This document shows positions 19,701-34,080 of a stretch of 64,000 nucleotides of DNA, piece after piece. Location: assembly GCA_947044405.1 (NCBI GenBank), contig CAMRHE010000459.1, positions 842,501-906,500 of the forward strand, read 5' to 3'. The translations under genes were made by a program, and so were the position numbers. The notes under the pieces were generated by a model, which made no database searches, was not told where the DNA came from, and worked only from the letters and a program-made list of their open reading frames with translations. Position 1 is the first letter of the stretch. Each line of letters starts with the position of its first letter. Origin of the DNA: Leptodactylus fallax. Its lineage: Eukaryota; Chordata; Amphibia; Anura; Leptodactylidae.

Positions 19701-22700
19701 CATGGTGCCCGCTGCTGTACTACTGGTCTGGTGGTTGTGGGCACTAGTGTACCCTGACATGGTGCCCGCTGCTGTACTACTGGTGTGGTGGTTGTGGGCA
19801 CTAGTGTACCCTGACATGGTGCCCGCTGCTGTACTACTGGTCTGGTGGTTGTGGGCACTAGTGTACCCTGACATGGTGCCCGCTGCCGTACTCCTGAGCT
19901 GGTGGTTGTGGGCACTAGTGTACCCTGACATGGTGCCCGCTGCCGTACTCCTGGTGTGGTGGTTGTGGGCACTAGTGTACCCTGACATGGTGCCCGCTGC
20001 TGTACTACTGGTGTGGTGGTTGTGGGCACTAGTGTACCCTGACATGGTGCCCGCTGCTGTACTACTGGTCTGGTGGTTGTGGGCACTAGTGTACCCTGAC
20101 ATGGTGCCCGCTGCTGTACTCCTGGTGTGGTGGTTGTGGGCACTAGTGTACCCTGACATGGTGCCCGCTGCTGTACTCCTGGTGTGGTGGTTGTGGGCAC
20201 TAGTGTACCCTGACATGGTGCCCGCTGCTGTACTACTGGTCTGGTGGTTGTGGGCACTAGTGTACCCTGACATGGTGCCCGCTGCCGTACTACTGGTCTG
20301 GTGGTTGTGGGCACTAGTGTACCCTGACATGGTGCCCGCTGCTGTACTACTGGTCTGGTGGTTGTGGGCACTAGTGTACCCTGACATGGTGCCCGCTGCT
20401 GTACTCCTGGTCTGGTGGTTGTGGGCACTAGTGTACCCTGAAATGGTGCCCGCTGCTGTACTACTGGTGTGGTGGTTGTGGGCACTAGTGTACCCTGACA
20501 TGGTGCCCGCTGCCGTACTACTGGTGTGGTGGTTGTGGGCACTAGTGTACCCTGACATGGTGCCCGCTGCCGTACTCCTGAGCTGGTGGTTGTGGGCACT
20601 AGTGTACCCTGACATGGTGCCCGCTGCTGTACTACTGGTCTGGTGGTTGTGGGCACTAGTGTACCCTGACATGGTGCCCGCTGCTGTACTACTGGTGTGG
20701 TGGTTGTGGGCACTAGTGTACCCTGACATGGTGCCCGCTGCCGTACTCCTGGTGTGGTGGTTGTGGGCACTAGTGTACCCTGACATGGTGCCCGCTGCCG
20801 TACTACTGGTCTGGTGGTTGTGGGCACTAGTGTACCCTGACATGGTGCCCCCTGCTGTACTCCTGAGCTGGTGGTTGTGGGCACTAGTGTACCCTGACAT
20901 GGTGCCCGCTGCTGTACTACTGGTGTGGTGGTTGTGGGCACTAGTGTACCCTGACATGGTGCCCGCTGCTGTACTACTGGTCTGGTGGTTGTGGGCACTA
21001 GTGTACCCTGACATGGTGCCCGCTGCTGTACTACTGGTGTGGTGGTTGTGGGCACTAGTGTACCCTGACATGGTGCCCGCTGCCGTACTACTGGTGTGGT
21101 GGTTGTGGGCACTAGTGTACCCTGACATGGTGCCCGCTGCCGTACTACTGGTGTGGTGGTTGTGGGCACTAGTGTACCCTGACATGGTGCCCGCTGCTGT
21201 ACTCCTGGTGTGGTGGTTGTGGGCACTAGTGTACCCTGACATGGTGCCCGCTGCCGTACTACTGGTGTGGTGGTTGTGGACACTAGTGTACCCTGACATG
21301 GTGCCCGCTGCCGTACTCCTGGTCTGGTGGTTGTGGGCACTAGTGTACCCTGACATGGTGCCCGCTGCTGTACTACTGGTCTGGTGGTTGTGGGCACTAG
21401 TGTACCCTGACATGGTGCCCGCTGCTGTACTCCTGGTCTGGTGGTTGTGGGCACTAGTGTACCCTGACATGGTGCCCGCTACTGTACTACTGGTGTGGTG
21501 GTTGTGGGCACTAGTGTACCCTGACATGGTGCCCGCTGCTGTACTACTGGTCTGGTGGTTGTGGGCACTAGTGTACCCTGACATGGTGCCCGCTGCTGTA
21601 CTACTGGTGTGGTGGTTGTGGGCACTAGTGTACCCTGACATTGTGCCCGCTGCCGTACTACTGGTCTGGTGGTTGTGGGCACTAGTGTACCCTGACATGG
21701 TGCCCGCTGCCGTACTCCTGGTCTGGTGGTTGTGGGCACTAGTGTACCCTGACATGGTGCCCGCTGCTGTACTACTGGTCTGGTGGTTGTGGGCACTAGT
21801 GTACCCTGACATGGTGCCCGCAGCTGTACTCCTGGTCTGGTGGTTGTGGGCACTAGTGTACCCTGACATGGTGCCCGCTGCTATACTACTGGTCTGGTGG
21901 TTGTGGGCACTAGTGTACCCTGACATGGTGCCCGCTGCCGTACTCCTGGTCTGGTGGTTGTGGGCACTAGTGTACCCTGACATGCTGCCCGCTGCCGTAC
22001 TCCTGGTGTGGTGGTTGTGGGCACTAGTGTACCCTGACATGGTGCCCGCTGCTGTACTCCTGGTCTGGTGGTTGTGGGCACTAGTGTACCCTGACATGGT
22101 GCCCGCTGCTGTACTACTGGTGTGGTGGTTGTGGGCACTAGTGTACCCTGACATGGTGCCCGCTGCTGTACTCCTGGTCTGGTGGTTGTGGGCACTAGTG
22201 TACCCTGACATGGTGCCCGCTACTGTACTCCTGGTCTGGTGGTTGTGGGCACTAGTGTACCCTGACATGGTGCCCGCTGCTGTACTACTGGTCTGGTGGT
22301 TGTGGGCACTAGTGTACCCTGACATGGTGCCCGCTGCTGTACTACTGGTCTGGTGGTTGTGGGCACTAGTGTACCCTGACATGGTGCCCGCTGCTGTACT
22401 CCTGGTCTGGTGGTTGTGGGCACTAGTGTACCCTGACATGGTGCCCGCTGCTGTACTACTGGTGTGGTGGTTGTGGGCACTAGTGTACCCTGACATGGTG
22501 CCCGCTGCTGTACTACTGGTCTGGTGGTTGTGGGCACTAGTGTACCCTGACATGGTGCCCGCTGCCGTACTACTGGTCTGGTGGTTGTGGGCACTAGTGT
22601 ACCCTGACATGGTGCCCGCTGCTGTACTCCTGGTCTGGTGGTTGTGGGCACTAGTGTACCCTGACATGGTGCCCGCTGCTGTACTCCTGGTCTGGTGGTT

Positions 22701-25700
22701 GTGGGCACTAGTGTACCCTGACATGGTGCCCGCTGCTGTACTACTGGTCTGGTGGTTGTGGGCACTAGTGTACCCTGACATGGTGCCCGCTGCCGTACTC
22801 CTGAGCTGGTGGTTGTGGGCACTAGTGTACCCTGACATGGTGCCCGCTGCTGTACTACTGGTGTGGTGGTTGTGGGCACTAGTGTACCCTGACATGGTGC
22901 CCGCTGCTGTACTACTGGTGTGGTGGTTGTGGGCACTAGTGTACCCTGACATGGTGCCCGCTGCCGTACTCCTGAGCTGGTGGTTGTGGGCACTAGTGTA
23001 CCCTGACATGGTGCCCGCTGCCGTACTCCTGGTGTGGTGGTTGTGGGCACTAGTGTACCCTGACATGGTGCCCGCTGCCGTACTACTGGTGTGGTGGTTG
23101 TGGGCACTAGTGTACCCTGACATGGTGCCCGCTGCTGTACTCCTGAGCTGGTGGTTGTGGGCACTAGTGTACCCTGACATGGTGCCCGCTGCTGTACTAC
23201 TGGTCTGGTGGTTGTGGGCACTAGTGTACCCTGACATGGTGCCCGCTGCTGTACTACTGGTCTGGTGGTTGTGGGCACTAGTGTACCCTGACATGGTGCC
23301 CGCTGCTGTACTACTGGTCTGGTGGTTGTGGGCACTAGTGTACCCTGACATGGTGCCCGCTGCTGTACTCCTGGTCTGGTGGTTGTGGGCACTAGTGTAC
23401 CCTGACATGGTGCCCGCTGCTGTACTACTGGTGTGGTGGTTGTGGGCACTAGTGTACCCTGACATGGTGCCCGCTGCTGTACTCCTGAGCTGGTGGTTGT
23501 GGGCACTAGTGTACCCTGACATGGTGCCCGCTGCTGTACTCCTGGTCTGGTGGTTGTGGGCACTAGTGTACCCTGACATGGTGCCCGCTGCCGTACTCCT
23601 GGTGTGGTGGTTGTGGGCACTACTGTACCCTGACATGGTGGCCGCTGCTGTACTACTGGTGTGGTGGTTGTGGGCACTAGTGTACCCTGACATGGTGCCC
23701 GCTGCTGTACTACTGGTGTGGTGGTTGTGGGCACTAGTGTACCCTGACATGGTGCCCGCTGCTGTACTCCTGGTCTGGTGGTTGTGGGCACTAGTGTACC
23801 CTGACATGGTGCCCGCTGCCGTACTCCTGAGCTGGTGGTTGTGGGCACTAGTGTACCCTGACATGGTGCCCGCTGCTGTACTACTGGTCTGGTGGTTGTG
23901 GGCACTAGTGTACCCTGACATGGTGCCCGCTGCTGTACTACTGGTGTGGTGGTTGTGGGCACTAGTGTACCCTGACATGGTGCCCGCTGCTGTACTACTG
24001 GTGTGGTGGTTGTGGGCACTAGTGTATCCTGACATGGTGCCCGCTGCTGTACTCCTGAGGTGGTGGTTGTGGGCACTAGTGTACCCTGACATGGTGCCCG
24101 CTGCTGTACTCCTGGTGTGGTGGTTGTGGGCACTAGTGTACCCTGACATGGTGCCCGCTGCTGTACTACTGGTGTGGTGGTTGTGGGCACTAGTGTACCC
24201 TGACATGGTGCCCGCTGCTGTACTACTGGTGTGGTGGTTGTGGGCACTAGTGTACCCTGACATGGTGCCCGCTGCCGTACTCCTGGTGTGGTGGTTGTGG
24301 GCACTAGTGTACCCTGACATGGTGCCCGCTGCTGTACTCCTGGTCTGGTGGTTGTGGGTACTAGTGTACCCTGACATGGTGCCCGCTGCCGTACTCCTGA
24401 GCTGGTGGTTGTGGGCACTAGTGTACCCTGACATGGTGCCCGCTGCCGTACTCCTGGTGTGGTGGTTGTGGGCACTAGTGTACCCTGACATGGTGCCCGC
24501 TGCCGTACTCCTGGTGTGGTGGTTGTGGGCACTAGTGTACCCTGACATGGTGCCCGCTGCTGTACTACTGGTGTGGTGGTTGTGGGCACTAGTGTACCCT
24601 GACATGGTGCCCGCTGCTGTACTACTGGTCTGGTGGTTGTGGGCACTAGTGTACCCTGACATGGTGCCCGCTGCCGTACTCCTGGTCTGGTGGTTGTGGG
24701 CACTAGTGTACCCTGACATGGTGCCCGCTGCTGTACTCCTGGTCTGGTGGTTGTGGGCACTAGTGTACCCTGACATGGTGCCCGCTGCTGTACTCCTGGT
24801 GTGGTGGTTGTGGGCACTAGTGTACCCTGACATGGTGCCCGCTGCCGTACTCCTGGTGTGGTGGTTGTGGGCACTAGTGTACCCTGACATGGTGCCCGCT
24901 GCTGTACTCCTGGTCTGGTGGTTGTGGGCACTAGTGTACCCTGACATGGTGCCCGCTGCTGTACTCCTGGTCTGGTGGTTGTGGGCACTAGTGTACCCTG
25001 ACATGGTGCCCGCTGCTGTACTCCTGGTCTGGTGGTTGTGGGCACTAGTGTACCCTGACATGGTGCCCGCTGCTGTACTCCTGGTCTGGTGGTTGTGGGC
25101 ACTAGTGTACCCTGACATGGTGCCCGCTGCTGTACTCCTGAGCTGGTGGTTGTGGGCACTAGTGTACCCTGACATGGTGCCCGCTGCCGTACTACTGGTC
25201 TGGTGGTTGTGGGCACTAGTGTACCCTGACATGGTGCCCGCTGCCGTACTCCTGGTCTGGTGGTTGTGGGCACTAGTGTACCCTGACATGGTGCCCGCTG
25301 CTGTACTACTGGTGTGGTGGTTGTGGGCACTAGTGTACCCTGACATGGTGCCCGCTGCTGTACTACTGGTGTGGTGGTTGTGGGCACTAGTGTACCCTGA
25401 CATGGTGCCCGCTGCCGTACTCCTGAGCTGGTGGTTGTGGGCACTAGTGTACCCTGACATGGTGCCCGCTGCTGTACTACTGGTGTGGTGGTTGTGGGCA
25501 CTAGTGTACCCTGACATGGTGCCCGCTGCTGTACTACTGGTGTGGTGGTTGTGGGCACTAGTGTACCCTGACATGGTGCCCGCTGCTGTACTCCTGGTGT
25601 GGTGGTTGTGGGCACTAGTGTACCCTGACATGGTGCCCGCTGCTGTACTCCTGGTCTGGTGGTTGTGGGCACTAGTGTACCCTGACATGGTGCCCGCTGC

Positions 25701-28700
25701 CGTACTCCTGGTGTGGTGGTTGTGGGCACTAGTGTACCCTGACATGGTGCCCGCTGCCGTACTCCTGGTGTGGTGGTTGTGGGCACTAGTGTACCCTGAC
25801 ATGGTGCCCGCTGCCGTACTCCTGGTCTGGTGGTTGTGGGCACTAGTGTACCCTGACATGGTGCCCGCTGCTGTACTACTGGTGTGGTGGTTGTGGGCAC
25901 TAGTGTACCCTGACATGGTGCCCGCTGCCGTACTCCTGGTCTGGTGGTTGTGGGCACTAGTGTACCCTGACATGGTGCCCGCTGCCGTACTCCTGGTCTG
26001 GTGGTTGTGGGCACTAGTGTACCCTGACATGGTGCCCGCTGCTGTACTCCTGAGCTGGTGGTTGTGGGCACTAGTGTACCCTGACATGGTGCCCGCTGCC
26101 GTACTCCTGGTCTGGTGGTTGTGGGCACTAGTGTACCCTGAAATGGTGCCCGCTGCTGTACTACTGGTGTGGTGGTTGTGGGCACTAGTGTACCCTGACA
26201 TGGTGCCCGCTGCTGTACTACTGGTGTGGTGGTTGTGGGCACTAGTGTACCCTGACATGGTGCCCGCTGCTGTACTCCTGGTCTGGTGGTTGTGGGCACT
26301 AGTGTACCCTGACATGGTGCCCGCTGCTGTACTCCTGAGCTGGTGGTTGTGGGCACTAGTGTACCCTGACATGGTGCCCGCTGCTGTACTACTGGTCTGG
26401 TGGTTGTGGGCACTAGTGTACCCTGACAAGGTGCCCGCTGCTGTACTACTGGTCTGGTGGTTGTGGGCACTAGTGTACCCTGACATGGTGCCCGCTGCCG
26501 TACTCCTGGTGTGGTGGTTGTGGGCACTAGTGTACCCTGACATGGTGCCCGCTGCTGTACTACTGGTCTGGTGGTTGTGGGCACTAGTGTACCCTGACAT
26601 GGTGCCCGCTGCCGTACTCCTGAGCTGGTGTTTGTGGGCACTAGTTTACCCTGACATGGTGCCCGCTGCTGTACTACTGGTGTGGTGGTTGTGGGCACTA
26701 GTGTACCCTGACATGGTGCCCGCTGCTGTACTACTGGTCTGGTGGTTGTGGGCACTAGTGTACCCTGACATGGTGCCCGCTGCTGTACTACTGGTGTGGT
26801 GGTTGTGGGCACTAGTGTACCCTGACATGGTGCCCGCTGCTGTACTACTGGTCTGGTGGTTGTGGGCACTAGTGTACCCTGACATGGTGCCCGCTGCTGT
26901 ACTCCTGGTGTGGTGGTTGTGGGCACTAGTGTACCCTGACATGGTGCCCGCTGCTGTACTCCTGGTCTGGTGGTTGTGGGCACTAGTGTACCCTGACATG
27001 GTGCCCGCTGCTGTACTACTGGTGTGGTGGTTGTGGGCACTAGTGTACCCTGACATGGTGCCCGCTGCTGTACTACTGGTCTGGTGGTTGTGGGCACTAG
27101 TGTACCCTGACATGGTGCCCGCTGCTGTACTCCTGGTGTGGTGGTTGTGGGCACTAGTGTACCCTGACATGGTGCCCGCTGCTGTACTCCTGGTGTGGTG
27201 GTTGTGGGCACTAGTGTACCCTGACATGGTGCCCGCTGCTGTACTACTGGTCTGGTGGTTGTGGGCACTAGTGTACCCTGACATGGTGCCCGCTGCCGTA
27301 CTACTGGTCTGGTGGTTGTGGGCACTAGTGTACCCTGACATGGTGCCCGCTGCTGTACTACTGGTCTGGTGGTTGTGGGCACTAGTGTACCCTGACATGG
27401 TGCCCGCTGCTGTACTCCTGGTCTGGTGGTTGTGGGCACTAGTGTACCCTGAAATGGTGCCCGCTGCTGTACTACTGGTGTGGTGGTTGTGGGCACTAGT
27501 GTACCCTGACATGGTGCCCGCTGCCGTACTACTGGTGTGGTGGTTGTGGGCACTAGTGTACCCTGACATGGTGCCCGCTGCCGTACTCCTGAGCTGGTGG
27601 TTGTGGGCACTAGTGTACCCTGACATGGTGCCCGCTGCTGTACTACTGGTGTGGTGGTTGTGGGCACTAGTGTACCCTGACATGGTGCCCGCTGCCGTAC
27701 TACTGGTGTGGTGGTTGTGGGCACTAGTGTACCCTGACATGGTGCCCGCTGCCGTACTCCTGGTGTGGTGGTTGTGGGCACTAGTGTACCCTGACATGGT
27801 GCCCGCTGCCGTACTACTGGTCTGGTGGTTGTGGGCACTAGTGTACCCTGACATGGTGCCCCCTGCTGTACTCCTGAGCTGGTGGTTGTGGGCACTAGTG
27901 TACCCTGACATGGTGCCCGCTGCTGTACTACTGGTGTGGTGGTTGTGGGCACTAGTGTACCCTGACATGGTGCCCGCTGCTGTACTACTGGTCTGGTGGT
28001 TGTGGGCACTAGTGTACCCTGACATGGTGCCCGCTGCTGTACTACTGGTGTGGTGGTTGTGGGCACTAGTGTACCCTGACATGGTGCCCGCTGCTGTACT
28101 ACTGGTGTGGTGGTTGTGGGCACTAGTGTACCCTGACATGGTGCCCGCTGCCGTACTACTGGTGTGGTGGTTGTGGGCACTAGTGTACCCTGACATGGTG
28201 CCCGCTGCCGTACTCCTGGTGTGGTGGTTGTGGGCACTAGTGTACCCTGACATGGTGCCCGCTGCTGTACTCCTGGTGTGGTGGTTGTGGGCACTAGTGT
28301 ACCCTGACATGGTGCCCGCTGCTGTACTACTGGTCTGGTGGTTGTGGGCACTAGTGTACCCTGACATGGTGCCCGCTGCTGTACTCCTGGTCTGGTGGTT
28401 GTGGGCACTAGTGTACCCTGACATGGTGCCCGCTGCTGTACTACTGGTCTGGTGGTTGTGGGCACTAGTGTACCCTGACATGGTGCCCGCTGCTGTACTA
28501 CTGGTCTGGTGGTTGTGGGCACTAGTGTACCCTGACATGGTGCCCGCTGCTGTACTACTGGTGTGGTGGTTGTGGGCACTAGTGTACCCTGACATGGTGC
28601 CCGCTGCTGTACTACTGGTCTGGTGGTTGTGGGCACTAGTGTACCCTGACATGGTGCCCGCTGCTGTACTACTGGTCTGGTGGTTGTGGGCACTAGTGTA

Positions 28701-31700
28701 CCCTGACATGGTGCCCGCTGCCGTACTACTGGTCTGGTGGTTGTGGGCACTAGTGTACCCTGACATGGTGCCCGCTGCCGTACTCCTGGTCTGGTGGTTG
28801 TGGGCACTAGTGTACCCTGACATGGTGCCCGCTGCTGTACTCCTGGTCTGGTGGTTGTGGGCACTAGTGTACCCTGACATGGTGCCCGCTGCTGTACTCC
28901 TGGTCTGGTGGTTGTGGGCACTAGTGTACCCTGACATGGTGCCCGCTGCTGTACTCCTGGTCTGGTGGTTGTGGGCACTAGTGTACCCTGACATGGTGCC
29001 CGCTGCTGTACTCCTGGTCTGGTGGTTGTGGGCACTAGTGTACCCTGACATGGTGCCCGCTGCTGTACTCCTGGTGTGGTGGTTGTGGGCACTAGTGTAC
29101 CCTGACATGGTGCCCGCTGCTGTACTACTGGTCTGGTGGTTGTGGGCACTAGTGTACCCTGACATGGTGCCCGCTGCTGTACTACTGGTCTGGTGGTTGT
29201 GGGCACTAGTGTACCCTGACATGGTGCCCGCTGCTGTACTCCTGGTCTGGTGGTTGTGGGCACTAGTGTACCCTGACATGGTGCCCGCTGCTGTACTACT
29301 GGTGTGGTGGTTGTGGGCACTAGTGTACCCTGACATGGTGCCCGCTGCTGTACTACTGGTCTGGTGGTTGTGGGCACTAGTGTACCCTGACATGGTGCCC
29401 GCTGCCGTACTACTGGTCTGGTGGTTGTGGGCACTAGTGTACCCTGACATGGTGCCCGCTGCTGTACTCCTGGTCTGGTGGTTGTGGGCACTAGTGTACC
29501 CTGACATGGTGCCCGCTGCTGTACTCCTGGTCTGGTGGTTGTGGGCACTAGTGTACCCTGACATGGTGCCCGCTGCTGTACTACTGGTCTGGTGGTTGTG
29601 GGCACTAGTGTACCCTGACATGGTGCCCGCTGCCGTACTCCTGAGCTGGTGGTTGTGGGCACTAGTGTACCCTGACATGGTGCCCGCTGCTGTACTACTG
29701 GTGTGGTGGTTGTGGGCACTAGTGTACCCTGACATGGTGCCCGCTGCTGTACTACTGGTGTGGTGGTTGTGGGCACTAGTGTACCCTGACATGGTGCCCG
29801 CTGCCGTACTCCTGAGCTGGTGGTTGTGGGCACTAGTGTACCCTGACATGGTGCCCGCTGCCGTACTCCTGGTGTGGTGGTTGTGGGCACTAGTGTACCC
29901 TGACATGGTGCCCGCTGCCGTACTACTGGTGTGGTGGTTGTGGGCACTAGTGTACCCTGACATGGTGCCCGCTGCTGTACTCCTGAGCTGGTGGTTGTGG
30001 GCACTAGTGTACCCTGACATGGTGCCCGCTGCTGTACTACTGGTCTGGTGGTTGTGGGCACTAGTGTACCCTGACATGGTGCCCGCTGCTGTACTACTGG
30101 TCTGGTGGTTGTGGGCACTAGTGTACCCTGACATGGTGCCCGCTGCTGTACTACTGGTCTGGTGGTTGTGGGCACTAGTGTACCCTGACATGGTGCCCGC
30201 TGCTGTACTCCTGGGCTGGTGGTTGTGGGCACTAGTGTACCCTGACATGGTGCCCGCTGCTGTACTACTGGTCTGGTGGTTGTGGGCACTAGTGTACCCT
30301 GACATGGTGCCCGCTGCTGTACTCCTGAGTCTGGTGGTTGTGGGCACTAGTGTACCCTGACATGGTGCCCGCTGCTGTACTCCTGGTCTGGTGGTTGTGG
30401 GCACTAGTGTACCCTGACATGGTGCCCGCTGCTGTACTCCTGGTGTGGTGGTTGTGGGCACTAGTGTACCCTGACATGGTGCCCGCTGCTGTACTACTGG
30501 TGTGGTGGTTGTGGGCACTAGTGTACCCTGACATGGTGCCCGCTGCTGTACTACTGGTGTGGTGGTTGTGGGCACTAGTGTACCCTGACATGGTGCCCGC
30601 TGCTGTACTCCTGGTGTGGTGGTTGTGGGCACTAGTGTACCCTGACATGCTGCCCGCTGCCGTACTCCTGGTGTGGTGGTTGTGGGCACTAGTGTACCCT
30701 GACATGGTGCCCGCTGCTGTACTCCTGAGCTGGTGGTTGTGGGCACTAGTGTACCCTGACATGGTGCCCGCTGCCGTACTCCTGGTGTGGTGGTTGTGGG
30801 CACTAGTGTACCCTGACATGGTGCCCGCTGCTGTACTACTGGTCTGGTGGTTGTGGGCACTAGTGTACCCTGACATGGTGCCCGCTGCTGTACTACTGGT
30901 GTGGTGGTTGTGGGCACTAGTGTACCCTGACATGGTGCCCGCTGCCGTACTCCTGGTGTGGTGGTTGTGGGCACTAGTGTACCCTGACATGGTGCCCGCT
31001 GCTGTACTCCTGGTCTGGTGGTTGTGGGTACTAGTGTACCCTGACATGGTGCCCGCTGCCGTACTCCTGAGCTGGTGGTTGTGGGCACTAGTGTACCCTG
31101 ACATGGTGCCCGCTGCCGTACTCCTGGTGTGGTGGTTGTGGGCACTAGTGTACCCTGACATGGTGCCCGCTGCCGTACTCCTGGTGTGGTGGTTGTGGGC
31201 ACTAGTGTACCCTGACATGGTGCCCGCTGCTGTACTACTGGTGTGGTGGTTGTGGGCACTAGTGTACCCTGACATGGTGCCCGCTGCCGTACTCCTGGTG
31301 TGGTGGTTGTGGGCACTAGTGTACCCTGACATGGTGCCCGCTGCTGTACTCCTGGTCTGGTGGTTGTGGGCACTAGTGTACCCTGACATGGTGCCCGCTG
31401 CTGTACTACTGGTCTGGTGGTTGTGGGCACTAGTGTACCCTGACATGGTGCCCGCTGCTGTACTCCTGGTCTGGTGGTTGTGGGCACTAGTGTACCCTGA
31501 CATGGTGCCCGCTGCCGTACTCCTGGTCTGGTGGTTGTGGGCACTAGTGTACCCTGACATGGTGCCCGCTGCTGTACTCCTGGTGTGGTGGTTGTGGGCA
31601 CTAGTGTACCCTGACATGGTGCCCGCTGCCGTACTCCTGGTGTGGTGGTTGTGGGCACTAGTGTACCCTGACATGGTGCCCGCTGCTGTACTCCTGAGCT

Positions 31701-34080
31701 GGTGGTTGTGGGCACTAGTGTACCCTGACATGGTGCCCGCTGCCGTACTCCTGGTCTGGTGGTTGTGGGCACTAGTGTACCCTGACATGGTGCCCGCTGC
31801 TGTACTCCTGAGCTGGTGGTTGTGGGCACTAGTGTACCCTGACATGGTGCCCGCTGCCGTTCTACTGGTCTGGTGGTTGTGGGCACTAGTGTACCCTGAC
31901 ATGGTGCCCGCTGCTGTACTCCTGAGCTGGTGGTTGTGGGCACTAGTGTACCCTGACATGGTGCCCGCTGCCGTACTACTGGTCTGGTGGTTGTGGGCAC
32001 TAGTGTACCCTGACATGGTGCCCGCTGCCGTACTCCTGGTCTGGTGGTTGTGGGCACTAGTGTACCCTGACATGGTGCCCGCTGCTGTACTACTGGTGTG
32101 GTGGTTGTGGGCACTAGTGTACCCTGACATGGTGCCCGCTGCTGTACTACTGGTGTGGTGGTTGTGGGCACTAGTGTACCCTGACATGGTGCCCGCTGCC
32201 GTACTCCTGAGCTGGTGGTTGTGGGCACTAGTGTACCCTGACATGGTGCCCGCTGCTGTACTACTGGTGTGGTGGTTGTGGGCACTAGTGTACCCTGACA
32301 TGGTGCCCGCTGCTGTACTACTGGTGTGGTGGTTGTGGGCACTAGTGTACCCTGACATGGTGCCCGCTGCTGTACTCCTGGTGTGGTGGTTGTGGGCACT
32401 AGTGTACCCTGACATGGTGCCCGCTGCTGTACTCCTGGTCTGGTGGTTGTGGGCACTAGTGTACCCTGACATGGTGCCCGCTGCCGTACTCCTGGTGTGG
32501 TGGTTGTGGGCACTAGTGTACCCTGACATGGTGCCCGCTGCCGTACTCCTGGTGTGGTGGTTGTGGGCACTAGTGTACCCTGACATGGTGCCCGCTGCCG
32601 TACTCCTGGTCTGGTGGTTGTGGGCACTAGTGTACCCTGACATGGTGCCCGCTGCTGTACTACTGGTGTGGTGGTTGTGGGCACTAGTGTACCCTGACAT
32701 GGTGCCCGCTGCCGTACTCCTGGTCTGGTGGTTGTGGGCACTAGTGTACCCTGACATGGTGCCCGCTGCCGTACTCCTGGTCTGGTGGTTGTGGGCACTA
32801 GTGTACCCTGACATGGTGCCCGCTGCTGTACTCCTGAGCTGGTGGTTGTGGGCACTAGTGTACCCTGACATGGTGCCCGCTGCCGTACTCCTGGTCTGGT
32901 GGTTGTGGGCACTAGTGTACCCTGAAATGGTGCCCGCTGCTGTACTACTGGTGTGGTGGTTGTGGGCACTAGTGTACCCTGACATGGTGCCCGCTGCTGT
33001 ACTACTGGTGTGGTGGTTGTGGGCACTAGTGTACCCTGACATGGTGCCCGCTGCTGTACTCCTGGTCTGGTGGTTGTGGGCACTAGTGTACCCTGACATG
33101 GTGCCCGCTGCTGTACTCCTGAGCTGGTGGTTGTGGGCACTAGTGTACCCTGACATGGTGCCCGCTGCTGTACTACTGGTCTGGTGGTTGTGGGCACTAG
33201 TGTACCCTGACATGGTGCCCGCTGCTGTACTACTGGTCTGGTGGTTGTGGGCACTAGTGTACCCTGACATGGTGCCCGCTGCCGTACTCCTGGTGTGGTG
33301 GTTGTGGGCACTAGTGTACCCTGACATGGTGCCCGCTGCTGTACTACTGGTCTGGTGGTTGTGGGCACTAGTGTACCCTGACATGGTGCCCGCTGCCGTA
33401 CTACTGGTCTGGTGGTTGTGGGCACTAGTGTACCCTGACATGGTGCCCGCTGCCGTACTCCTGAGCTGGTGTTTGTGGGCACTAGTTTACCCTGACATGG
33501 TGCCCGCTGCTGTACTACTGGTGTGGTGGTTGTGGGCACTAGTGTACCCTGACATGGTGCCCGCTGCTGTACTACTGGTGTGGTGGTTGTGGGCACTAGT
33601 GTACCCTGACATGGTGCCCGCTGCTGTACTACTGGTCTGGTGGTTGTGGGCACTAGTGTACCCTGACATGGTGCCCGCTGCTGTACTCCTGGTCTGGTGG
33701 TTGTGGGCACTAGTGTACCCTGACATGGTGCCCGCTGCTGTACTACTGGTGTGGTGGTTGTGGGCACTAGTGTACCCTGACATGGTGCCCGCTGCTGTAC
33801 TACTGGTGTGGTGGTTGTGGGCACTAGTGTACCCTGACATGGTGCCCGCTGCTGTACTCCTGGTGTGGTGGTTGTGGGCACTAGTGTACCCTGACATGGT
33901 GCCCGCTGCTGTACTACTGGTCTGGTGGTTGTGGGCACTAGTGTACCCTGACATGGTGCCCGCTGCTGTACTCCTGGTGTGGTGGTTGTGGGCACTAGTG
34001 TACCCTGACATGGTGCCCGCTGCCGTACTCCTGAGCTGGTGGTTGTGGGCACTAGTGTACCCTGACGTGCTGCCCGCTGG
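13735..34080 (+). repeat. 57 bp minisatellite, about 357 copies (20.3 kb), with ~7 kb higher-order repeat
   Basis: The unit is 57 bp: TGGTTGTGGGCACTAGTGTA, CCCTGACATGGTGCCCGCTG, then a variable end (CTGTACTCC or CCGTACTAC, followed by TGGTCTGG, TGGTGTGG or GAGCTGG). Copies differ mostly at these few sites. Length is almost perfectly constant; one 58 bp unit is seen at about 30327-30332. Rare variants mark a higher-order period: the TAGTTTACC variant recurs at 19631, 26642 and 33483 (123 units, then 120 units plus 1 base). Because 57 is divisible by three and the unit lacks stops in several frames, ORFs of thousands of codons appear on both strands; no start, domain or splice context supports translation. 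Precursor-like text (CCTGACATGGTGTCC) lies just left at 13668. Confidence 0.97.
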
